DNA of 64,000 nucleotides from Coix lacryma-jobi var. lacryma-jobi (taxonomy: Eukaryota > Streptophyta > Magnoliopsida > Poales > Poaceae), in the NCBI GenBank assembly GCA_009763385.1, contig CM019827.1, forward strand, positions 97,128,177-97,192,176, given 5' to 3'. Every line of letters starts with the position of its first letter. The first letter of the stretch is position 1. A program made the position numbers and the translations under genes. The notes under the pieces are model-generated. The model did not search any database. It was not told where the DNA came from and saw only the letters and a list, made by a program, of their open reading frames with translations. Shown piece after piece: positions 22,301-32,300 of this stretch.

Positions 22301-25038
22301 TCTTCTGACATCTTGCGGAGCTTTTGTTTGATTGGGCGATAGCCCGTTTTGATGTTCAGGCTGTGCTCGATCATTGATCTGTTGACTCCTTTTAGGTCTT
22401 CTGCGGACCAAGCGAAGGTGTCAGAGTTTTCCTTGAGGAAAGTGATGAGATTGCCTTCAGATTGAGGGTCTATATTGGCTGAGATGATCACCTTTCTTTC
22501 GGCGTTACCCTCGAAGAGTTGTACTTGTTTGGTTTCCTCCTTTGGCGCTGCCTTCACTCTGTCATTGCAGACTTCACCCTCGTCACTGATACCGGGGGTT
22601 TGAGGTTTTGACAAATTGTGTACATTGCGTTGCCCCGGGGCTACGTTTCCTTCAGCTGTCCTTGCAATGTCCTGGTCCCCGAATACTGCGACCACACCCT
22701 TCGGAGCGGGAAGCTTCATGCATAGGTAAGCGGGATGGATGACCGCATTGAACGCGTTTGTGACCCCTCGGCCAAAAATGGCATTGTATGGGTAGAACAT
22801 GTCGACGACATCAAATGTTATATGCTCCGTCCTGCAATTGATTTCGTCGCCGAAGGTCACGGGCAGAGAGATTTTTCCGACAGCTCTCACTTGTTGACCA
22901 CCGAAGCCGTATAGGGGATTGTCCGCAGGTTGCAGAAGGTTCCTATCAAGCTTCATGCTGTTGAAGGTTGAAGCAAACAAGATGTCAGCGGAGCTTCCTG
23001 TATCGACCAGTATTTTGGTGACAGTCCACCCAGCGAGGTTGGTTTCGATTACCATAGCATCGGTGTGAGGGTAATCTCTCAGCTTCATGTCACTGGAATC
23101 GAAGGTTATGGGGATGTGCGACCAACGGCCAAATCTATGGGGTCCTTCGACGGCTACGTGGTGGACTCGTCTGGCATGTTCCTTCCTCTGCCGTTTGTTG
23201 CCATGGTCTTCATTTGAACCTCCGGTGATAGCTAGAATCACACCGAAGGTTGATGTTGGATTGTTGATGATTGTTTGGCTCGGGGCTTCGGCTTTGACAG
23301 GTTGTGGTGCTGGTAACGCGGGGATTGGCGGTGGTGGTGGCAGAGCGTTGCTAGCTTGGTGGGTTGTTGGAATTTGGTTTTGGGGGGTAGTTGGGTATGT
23401 GACTGTGTAAGGTGGATTTTGGCGTTGTGGGATGGTGGTTGGCTGATAAGAGGTTTGGTTGTAGAGTGGGTGATGAGTGTAAGAGGGTTGTTGCGAAAGT
23501 AGGCCGTAGTTTATGGGGGTATAGTGGTGTGGTGGATTTGGTGGGTGGAAACTTGGTTTCCTTGTGTGGTTGATGGTTCGGGTGTCTGACGAAGCAGCTT
23601 TCCTGGATTCCTGGTATTCTTTTCCCTTGGCGAAGCATTCGCATTGCTTTGTTGTGTGTCCCTTTCCCATTCCACAGAAGTGACAATACATTTTGGCAGG
23701 ATCTCGCTGCTGGTACCGCTGATTCGGCGGAGGTGGCAAACCCTGCGGGGCTTGGTTGCTCAGAGGTTGAGCGTCCCGTCTTTGATCTTCGTAATTTGTT
23801 GCTTTGTTGATTGCACCGACGTTGCTTTGCTCTTGGCGAGGGTTGCTTTCTCTCGGTTGAGGCCTTGGCTGTGGCCTCTGCTGAGGCCTCCGAGCATCGG
23901 ACTTCACTCGGAAATCCATGTCTGCTCTACAGTATCTTTCCATTGTCTCGTGCAATTCTTTGATTGTGTTTGCCGGTTTCCGAGCAAACTTCGAAGAGCA
24001 CGGGCCCGGGCGAAGGCCGCTGACTGCTGCGAGGATGACAGCCTCGTCGGAGATCCCCGGGGTTCTTGCTCTGATTTGAATGAACCTCCGCCAGTAATCT
24101 TGAAGTGGTTCGCGCTCTTCTTGTTTGCAGTTGAACAACTCAATGGGGTTTGATGGAGCTGGCGTAATGCCTTTGAAGTTTGTGCAGAGCCTGTCTCTGA
24201 GATTGGCCCAGGAATCTACGGTTCCGGGGCGGAGGTTGCTGTACCAGGTTTGTGCGATGTCGCGCAGGATGATGACAAAAGACTTTGCCATTGTTGATTC
24301 ATCTCCGCCTGCCGCGGCAACTGCTGCTTCGTAGCTCATGATGAATTGGCGAGGGTCAGAAAGCCCGTCGTAGCGAGGTAGGTTTTGTGGGTTGTAGCAT
24401 GGTGGCCAGGGTTGGGTTTGGAGTATTTGGGAGAGCGGAGACTTTGGGTCGTAGGGCATTTGGTGTTGTTGAGGCCTTCGGTGGTTGCGAAGGTTTATCT
24501 CTCTCTCATCCGGGTAAAGGTGGCGGAAGTTTGGTTGTCTGTGAGGATGAGGTTGTGAGTGAACTGGTGGTGGTGGGGGTGGTGGATGGCAACGAAGGTT
24601 GTCTTGATTCTGCTCATTCCCCTCCTGCAGCGGGGGCATCTCCTCATTGTTCCAGCCTTCGGCCTCGGCTTCTGCCTCAGCGAGGGATTCCTCCATTCGG
24701 CGAAGCTGCTCTCTGGCTTCGTCTGCCCTTTGTCTGATCGAGCGCAGTCGGTTATGCCTCTCGAGTTGATCAAGGCGCCTCTTCTTCTCTTGCAGTTCAG
24801 CTTCAAGCCTCTCGAGGGCCTCGAGGCCCAACTCTTCCTCGTCTCCTTCTCCCTCTCCTGAGGTGTGAGGGTGCGGCTGCGTCGCCCCTCGGGCTTGAGG
24901 GCTTAGTACCTGAGGCTCCGGGGTAACGTTCTCTCCTCCCGAAGGTTGCACAATTTCTTCGGCAGGCGGGACCACCGCTGCCGTCTCTCTAGCAACAAGC
25001 TGGTCCCTCGCCGAAGGTGCTCTCCTGTTCCCCGCCAT
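19384..25038 (-). CDS. gag-pol polyprotein of element 3 (one internal stop)
   Basis: A single frame of 1885 codons (stop included) starts at the ATG at 25038, 34 bp inside the LTR. It encodes gag (residues about 1-440, with a coiled coil near 100-150), a zinc knuckle of the CX2CX5HX4C form near residue 450, an aspartic protease with VDTGSS near 675, an RT with YVDD near 1053, an RNase H with VYVDGAWG near 1335 and NNSAEYEA, and an integrase with an H-H-C-C finger (GSHNGPRAL ... CEGCQ) and a D-D-E core (DLVGPLP, VDNGTQF, HPQSNGLVERA). The tail continues to KFYP at 19384. The only break is a TGA at 19822-19824, after the integrase core, with the same frame open beyond it. Proteins would mediate particle assembly, reverse transcription and integration. 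The zinc knuckle spacing of five rather than four is unusual. Confidence 0.92.
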
Positions 25039-25052
25039 TTCAAAGTTCGGTC

Positions 25053-25071
25053 CCCACGGTCGGCGCCAAAC
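25053..25071 (-). promoter_or_regulatory. primer-binding site of element 3
   Basis: The minus strand reads TTTGGCGCCGACCGTGGGG directly inside the 5' LTR. This is a TGGCGCC-type tRNA primer site typical of plant gypsy elements. Confidence 0.8.
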
Positions 25072-25812
25072 TGTTGGAAACACACTTGCCACACCTCCGC
25101 ACTTGTGCAGGGGAGGGGCGAAGGCGACCAAGCGTCGGAAGCGGTAGCGAAGGTAAGGCGGAAGTGGAAAGATGCTCAGCTTCCCTGTGGGTCCTCCCTT
25201 TACACTGTTCACCTCCTTGGTATTTACAGGGAATACCAAGGGGCGCTGGCCAAATTACAAAAGGGTACAGGGAAGATTCGTCACCTCCACGCAGGGAGGA
25301 AGGGCAAAAGCGTAAATACACAGCTGAAGCAGAAACCCTAATCGGTCATTCTCTAATGCGCCGCCACCTGGTTTTTGTTCACCTTCGGGGGAGAGGTGCG
25401 GAGGTTTTGACCTTCGGCCGTGCTCGCCCTTGGGCCCGCGCCCCTTCGCCGTCCGTCGGACCTCCGGCTATACCTGCCTTCGGGGGAGAAGACCGAAGAT
25501 TCTACCTTCGGCCGTGATCGACGGACCTTCAGCTTCGCTTGCCTTCGGGACAGCGCACACTCGCCGCTTGCTTGAACCTTTGCTCCAGGCGAAGGTGGCG
25601 TTGTGAGCCAGCGAGGGTTGCTTGCAGTGCGACTGTCGACTTCGTCCTGCATGTAAAGCAATAAGGCGACGAGGGTGGAACCCGCGTCCGGAGGTCAGGG
25701 TAACGGTCCCAAAGGGGAGAGAGACCTCGCAAGGACACCTAGAGTTCGCGAGGGTTATTTCTTTGGACATCAGCTCGAGCGGCGCCTCTGCCGAGGGTCC
25801 TTCTCCCCAACA
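25072..25812 (-). mobile_element. 5' LTR of element 3 (741 bp), TATA box damaged
   Basis: TGTTGG to CCAACA. At 25221-25228 the minus strand reads TGTAAATA where the 3' LTR has TATAAATA, a one-base change in the expected promoter of the copy that should drive gag-pol. Confidence 0.95.
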
Positions 25813-27017
25813 GGTGTATTCTTTTTTCCCTTCCTTATCTGGCTATCTCTGCCTTTTTCCTCTTCCTCCCTTCGCTCGCGTCGCGTCTCTCCTGCGCCCT
25901 TGTTCCAGCCCTTGCGCGGCACTGGATAGCTTGCTGATTGCTGACCCAGTCTGGCCTCCCTCCCTCCCTAGTCCTGAATGCGTCCACAAGCTGCTCGTGC
26001 AAATGTCTCACCTAGAGCCTAGATCGAGCCGGTCGAGGTCCTGAGAAGTGGTCATGTCAACTTGCTTAATTCTTGAATTAGCTGATTCTCATCTCATGAG
26101 ACAGATGGAGGATGAATTTAGCAATGGTACAAATCACCTGCTATTCAGTCAGATCGCAGGTGGACCACAAGTTGTGCATGTACAGCCATCTTGACTGACC
26201 TCATGTCCACATCCGATGAGCAAACTCTCTTCTGCCAGTGAGTATTGAGTATTACTGCTAATTCCAGTGCTTTTGTGGTGTCATGTGCTTGCAATAATGT
26301 TCCTCCTATCCCTAACCATTGATTATTTGTGTAGATTTAGATGTTCGGTCATTAGCACTTTTGTGCATAGAAGGGACTTGATGAAATGCCTAATACATTG
26401 CAATCGTTCATGAACTTCCATATGCCAAGGTACACCAGCAGAATTTTTTTGTCTCCAGACTTTTTTTTTGTACGTGCATGTCATTGCGGATATCATGGTA
26501 TTAAACAGGTCTACCATAGTTCACGGTTGGTATTATGTTCCAGTACTAGACAAGTGTACTTACTTTCAGTATGGAAGAAATAAGATATATATTTCGCAGC
26601 AATGCTATATGCTCAGGTTTGATTGTTCATACCAACCACAAACACTATAACACTTATGTTTAGAGTTATGCTCAAAATGAGTGTGGATGAGCTTCATTCA
26701 CCACTAAAATAGATGGATATACCTGCCAAAAGTGAAAAAAAATGTCACTTTGATCAACTGTGGCTCTAAATTTATACATGTCTCACAAAAAAGAAAAAAA
26801 TATATATCTTGCTTTCACTCGTTGAAGCACAAATAATTTGAGGCATGCAAAAGAGACCTGCAATCTTAAGAAGAGATGCCCAAATTGAATCCGTAGTTTG
26901 TTCAGAGCTCTAAGATGCCCAAGATAAATTTAGAATCTCATATTCAGAGATGTTTACATAGCTAGCGATATATGCCTCATCATATTCATAGTAGTACAGA
27001 TTAACTGCTATGAGTAT
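25813..27017. other. no gene recognised; right flank of element 3
   Basis: The first 230 bp are GC- and pyrimidine-rich and continue the segment cut at 12677. The rest is AT-rich intergenic DNA without a convincing reading frame or transposon end. Confidence 0.5.
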
Positions 27018-27228
27018 ATTGTTAAAGCCTTCATAAGCTCTTGTGATTTTGCCTCCAACTGTATTGGAGTCACACACGTATGGACCAAATTGTTAAAGTC
27101 TTTATAAGCTCTTGTGATTTTGCCTCCAACTGTATTGGAGTCACACATGTGGACCAAATTGTTAAAGCCTTTATAAACTCTTGTGATTTTGTCTCCAATT
27201 ATATTGGAGTCACACACCTATGTACCAA
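27018..27228. repeat. 70-bp minisatellite, 3 copies
   Basis: Copies beginning ATTGTTAAAG start at 27018, 27089 and 27158. Each contains CTCTTGTGATTTTG and an inner inverted pair CTCCAA ... TTGGAG, so each can fold into a short hairpin. Confidence 0.95.
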
Positions 27229-27298
27229 AGCAACTGCAGTATGTAGGGATATTCCAATTTAGTAACGGGTCATGTCTTCTTGAGCTCTATGTATTGTC

Positions 27299-27622
27299 AG
27301 TCTATAATCACTAAAATATTGTTTGAGCTGCCCCTGTTAGTGTCTAGATGGTAGTCTATAATCATTGAAATATTGTTTTAGTGCTCCCGTTAGCGACCAG
27401 ACGATAGTCTATAATCCTGAAATATTGTTTTAGCTGCCCCTGTTAGTGTCCAGATGATAGTCTATAATGACTGAAATATTGTTTTAGTTGTCCCTATTAG
27501 CGTTCAGTGGATAGTCTATAGTCACTAAAACATCGTTTTAGCTGCCCCTATTAGCATCCAGACGATAGTCTATAATCACTGAAATATTGTTTTAGCCGAC
27601 CCTGCTAGCGACCGAATGATGG
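27299..27622. repeat. 54-bp minisatellite, about 6 copies
   Basis: The landmark AGTCTATAAT recurs at 27299, 27353, 27406, 27459, 27513 and 27567 (steps 53-54 bp). Each unit has AAATATTGTTTTAG and CCCTGTTAG segments, diverged by up to several bases between copies. Confidence 0.95.
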
Positions 27623-28232
27623 TCAGTGCTATGCTTGTGTGACAATCGTGTGTTTTCCTTGCCATCTACTCAGCACCCATTTTAACTGAACTATGCTTTT
27701 CCATTCAAAAAAGTAAAAAAAGATCTGAATTTTTTATCTCAAAATCTGGAGAAAAGCTCTACTCTTTATGATTTTCTTAGTTAAACAGTTTAATACCTTT
27801 CTTAACTCTGTGTTCTATCCTGATTTTATTTTATCCTCATCATCATGCATTTTGGGACATATGATGCAGTTTTTCTATGTAACAAAGTTGACGAATAATC
27901 ACACATGTGCACCTTTTCATGTTCTTTCTAGACCCAGTAATGGTCTAACTTTGTAACTGCGTGAAGCTGACCATAGTTAATGGAAGTAATCATTTTTCTG
28001 TCCGTTGCAAATAATTGTGCAACAGGTGTTTTAGTACCATTGAGTAAAAACAAAGAATTGTGCAAAAGTTTGACAATTTTCTTTGCTTCTCATCTCATTG
28101 ATTCGGCAGGTACTATTTGATTTCCTCTGAGAGGGCTCCAAAAAATTTCAGTTTCTCTAGGTGCAACACTACCTAACTCTATCTGTTTATTGTGTGTGAG
28201 TGACTTGTTGGGTTTGGGTCTATCTAGGGTAG
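27623..28232. other. no gene recognised
   Basis: AT-rich sequence upstream of the kinesin relic. Earlier kinesin exons may have existed here but none can be recognised. Confidence 0.45.
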
Positions 28233-28680
28233 GCTGATGAGCGTGAGTTACTCATCAGGGTGTCCAACATGGAGATCTACAAGGAAGACATTAACCAGAC
28301 AACAACCTCTTGATGTTTGGACAGTTCGGCTAGCAGGTGCGGATTCATGAGATCTTGGAGGTAAATGCAAGTACTTCTTTGGCTTGTTTTTCTCTTATTT
28401 TTTGGTAGGATGTGGATTGTCTGCATGAGGAGATCTTGACTAGCCTGGAGCAAGTGTTTTAGCTCCTCTGGCTTGGAGAAGATAAATTTTTGTCCTTATG
28501 ATTTACTTTTACTAATTGTGAAACTTGTTTAACCTTTTGGCACTTTTTTCTTTGTTTTCAGTAAACAAGCATTTTGGAGAGACCAACATGAATGTCCGAA
28601 GAACTACGAGTTTCTATTGGTCTTAGGTTATTGAAAGCAGTGCGAAGAACTAGACAGATTGCGGGGATGCTATCCGCATA
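28233..28680 (+). pseudogene. kinesin-7 (CENP-E-like) motor domain relic
   Basis: Three exon remnants of a kinesin motor domain stand in order with introns kept. At 28233-28310 the translation reads ADERELLIRVSNMEIYKEDI, close to the conserved RVSxMEIYNEEI stretch. After a stop comes VRIHEILE up to a GT donor at 28361. The next exon starts at 28409 (LHEEILTSLEQVF, stop, LLWLGE), and its following donor is destroyed (AT in place of GT). A third exon from 28562 gives NKHFGETNMNVR and, after a stop, VIESSAK and GDAIRI. The microtubule-binding DLAGSER box is absent. Retained introns make this a decayed genomic copy, not a retrocopy. The family (kinesin-7) is inferred from the HFGETNMN wording. 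Confidence 0.8.
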
Positions 28681-29394
28681 TTTGTCTTTGTCTGTCTTGC
28701 TCCCTCTATAGTCATATAGCTTGTATGCCTTTGAAGTGAATGTGTAGAAAATATTCTGATTAACCCCTTTGATTATCAGGAAGAATCAAGACAGGACAGA
28801 AGAGGATGGTTATAGAATGAAGACAGGAATAAGTTGAGTTAGATGAACAAATACGATAGCACCAACATCATGGGAGAAGCTAGATACGTCATATCGGCAT
28901 CGGATATAATTTATCTGGTTACAGAATTATTTGTGACATGTTTTTATAAACGTGTATGCAGCGGTTAGCAAGCTGCCCTCTGATCAACTTTTCTCTTTAT
29001 CAAAGTGTATTTCAATGCTATGCATGTCTCGTTGGATGGCTAGAACCTGTGTACTTTCATGTTGATCATGTTTGCTCTCAAATTCACAAGTGTACTCTAT
29101 TCAAAAGGAGCATCATCAATTTTTACCAATTGGAACGAATTGTAATAATTCTTCATATTTGTCAAGCATATATTGTTATAATCTCTCTCTCTTTTAAAAA
29201 AACTCGAGTTCAGCGAACACACGCTCCTTTCCTTGGAGCCACCCCGACCTCACCTCATCCCCACGGCCAAGTCCGTCGTCCCTTCTTCCTTGAAGCCGTC
29301 AGCACAGCACCCAAACCCCGCGTAGAGACCACCTCACCCCTCCCGACTCCGGCGCATCCATTCCGTCGCCGCCTGAGGCGTGCTCGATCCGGCC
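28681..29394. other. upstream region of the auxilin-like gene
   Basis: AT-rich sequence becomes pyrimidine- and C-rich from about 29215, typical of a plant 5' UTR. No clear TATA box was found at a fixed distance, so the transcription start cannot be placed. Confidence 0.4.
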
Positions 29395-32300
29395 ATGGAT
29401 AACTCTGTCCTTTTCGATGACCTCGGTCCCTCCAAGCCCCCGTCGGCCTCTTTCTACGACGACATGTTCGACTCCTACTTCAACCGCGCGGCCGAGGCCC
29501 CCGAGCCCTCGCCTAAGGCTTCTTCCTCGCCGCCGCCCGTGTTCGACAAGCCGGTCTTCGACGACGATCCTGACACGGCCGATCCATTCGACGCGATCCC
29601 CTTGTTTGGAGGCAGCGACGGTGGTGGGGAAGGGGATGACTTCCTCGGTGGCGTCGGGATTGCGACAAAGCCGGAGAGGAGGGAGTCGGAGGCGGTGGGT
29701 TTTGATGAAGACTTGCTCCCTGGGTTGGGTGGGAGCACCAATTCGACGGAGGAGCCGGTCAGGGAGGTGGAGCGGAACCGTCAGCCGGTGGGGTTCGAGG
29801 ATGATTTGATCCCTGGATTTGATGGGAGCATGAAACCGGCGCCGCAAATGGAGCCTGAGACAGTGGCATTTGATGATGGTGTGATCCCTGACTTTGGTGG
29901 AGGCACGAGCCATCCCTATTCGGCAAGGTCTGAGTCTCTGAGAGTTTTCTAATTCAAAATTTTCATTTAGCTTGCATTTATTTACTTATTGTATGTATTT
30001 TCTGCATACTTGATTTGTTATTTAGAAGGTGAGGTTGGATGGGTAAGGTTTTAGCTGTGTTGTTACACCCATCGAATTGACAAATTATGCTCCATCCTGG
30101 GTAAGCTAGATTCTGGAAATGAAGTCCTGTCCAAGTTTTTTTAAAAGTTTTGGACTTTTGGTGCTTGGATTCTGGGGCTCGTGATGCAATGCCACAGAAG
30201 CATAATTTCAAACAGCAGGAAAGAATGGGGAAAGTAAGTCACAGTGACGTGGATGAGAGATTTCAAGTGAATAACTGGAAGAGAAAACATGAAAATTCAT
30301 AGTTGAAGCCGCCCCCCCCCCCCCCCCCCCCCCAACCCCCAGCCCCCAGCCCTGTTCCTCTGCGTGCGCGATGTGTAAAGATATTATGTCTATCTAATAG
30401 CACCGATTGATGTTGACTTGATATTTATTATTTTCTAATATAATATCTAGGCATCTTACATTTTCAGAACTTTTGGGAACATTATGAGTTCTGCCTTTTG
30501 CATGCCACTCTACCTTTTGGAGTAGCAAGCGTTCTGGTTCTAGTTCCTATGATATATTGAATCTAGACTAATCACTCATTCACTTGAGACTCTGAACTAT
30601 GTCATATTTCTTCCATTATTAGATCCATATTGTTGGTTGGATGCTTTGTTCAACATTAAAGATGGTTCATCTATGACAATGTAAGATCTTCAAATGTCTG
30701 TGTGTTATGGATCATACTTTATTTGAAGAAGTTGCAGGTGCAATTTAGTGCATAGCAGAAAATCGTACGTGTCATCCTGTATCTAACTAAAAGTTGGAAC
30801 ATTGAGGAAAACTTTTTATTCAGGCCACGTGTCCTGGTATGATATTGTATTTTACTTGCCTGTTTTAGTGCTGGTTTGGAAGTGAGTAGCTCACTAAATG
30901 CATCATAACTTCATGGTTGTGCTAATGCAAGTTCACTTTCAATTACCTTCCTATCTGGGTTTCCCTTTCTGGTGTTTCTTGAGATCTACGTTGTCGATAA
31001 GTGATTTGTTCTGTTGACCTGTCTAATTTCTATCACTTTGATTTTAATCATCGACAGCATATATGACTGCTTGTGGGAACTGTAAGAATCAAATGCAATA
31101 TAGTTGTCTTAGTTATTCTTCTCTTGTTTGGTGATCAGCTGTGACTGAAATATATACAGGGAGGAACCTATAATGAGACAAGAAAATGAATCAATTTCAT
31201 CCAGCAAAATGAGTATGAGCACGCCAGAAGACCCTTTCGTCATTTTAGGTGGTACACAGAAATCGGGATATTCATCTTTTGGATTGTTTTCAGATCTTTC
31301 GAATAACATCGGCATGCCTGTGAAGGAAGGGAACACAAAGGTTGATGCGCCTGATAATACCAGTGGGATATTTCAGGGGTCTCATATCTTTACTGACTTT
31401 CCAAAAGCCATGCCACCCTTTTCGTTTATATCTGAAAATCAGAGTGATACAAATGAAAGGCGATATGCTGAAAACATAAATAGCATGAGTCACTCGGATC
31501 GGGTGCCTCAGGAGAAGCCAGTCCAACAAGCTTCAGCAGAAGTACCTGACAATAAATTGTCTGAGATGAATTTCCCTGAAACATCTGTTATTCATGAAGT
31601 ACCTGTCACCACTAGTTTTCAGACATTAAACCCATTTGCTGGGGAAGACGGTTTGTTAGAGGCAAATCAATCTTCGCAGACGCCTAATGACGTGTGGGTA
31701 ACTGTTTCAGATATTGCTCTAGTGACACTACCTACAAGTGCGCCGCCTCCTTCACGGCCTCCACCTCCACTTGCTGCTAAGAAACCACCTACTGAATCTG
31801 TAACTAGTGAAGCATATGCCCATCATCGTAATCAAAGCTACCATCACTCTGCATGTTCTTCAAACACTTCTAAAACATCCCAAATTGATGAATTGGAAGA
31901 TTTTTTCATGGCAAAGCCTGCTAATTTTGCCAATGGTCATCCACAAGTTTTAAAGCATGAAGGAAACAGTCATTATCCATCTGCAGCTACTTCAAGTTTC
32001 ATGGACTGGACTGAGATGGGACACTCTAAAGGGGGGAACCAAGGGGTATTTGATTCTCTGTTCAGTAGCAATCAATATAGACAGCCAGAAATAGATGAGA
32101 AAGCAGAGGTATGTGCTCATGAAATGGAAACTACAGATGAAGAAGAGAGATTAGAGAATGAACGAATACAAAGAGAACATAAAGAGGAGCAAAGAAGAGC
32201 AGAAAGGGAGAGGGAAGAACAGCTTGAGAGGGAAAGGGAAAAGGTTAGACAAAGGGAACAAGAGGAGCAGAGGAGGCGTGAAAAAGAGAGAGAGGCCAGG

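Larger units (their letters stand above)
12678..25812 (-). mobile_element. Ty3/gypsy element 3, complete, 13.1 kb, with antisense gene
   Basis: Both LTRs are 741 bp and begin TGTTGG / end CCAACA. The minus-strand order is 5' LTR, primer site, gag-pol, three tandem arrays, an oppositely oriented gene, polypurine tract and 3' LTR. The flanks are AGTGT (12673-12677) and GGTGT (25813-25817), a 5-bp target duplication with one mismatch. By eye the LTRs differ at about a dozen positions, so the insertion is fairly recent. An extra antisense gene between pol and the 3' LTR is known from the plant Tat group of gypsy elements, which fits this one. Confidence 0.93.

Noticed and set aside
25813..26045. 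Host exon continuing from before element 3
   Set aside because: Base composition fits, but no frame joins 12677 to 25813 convincingly and no family is recognised.
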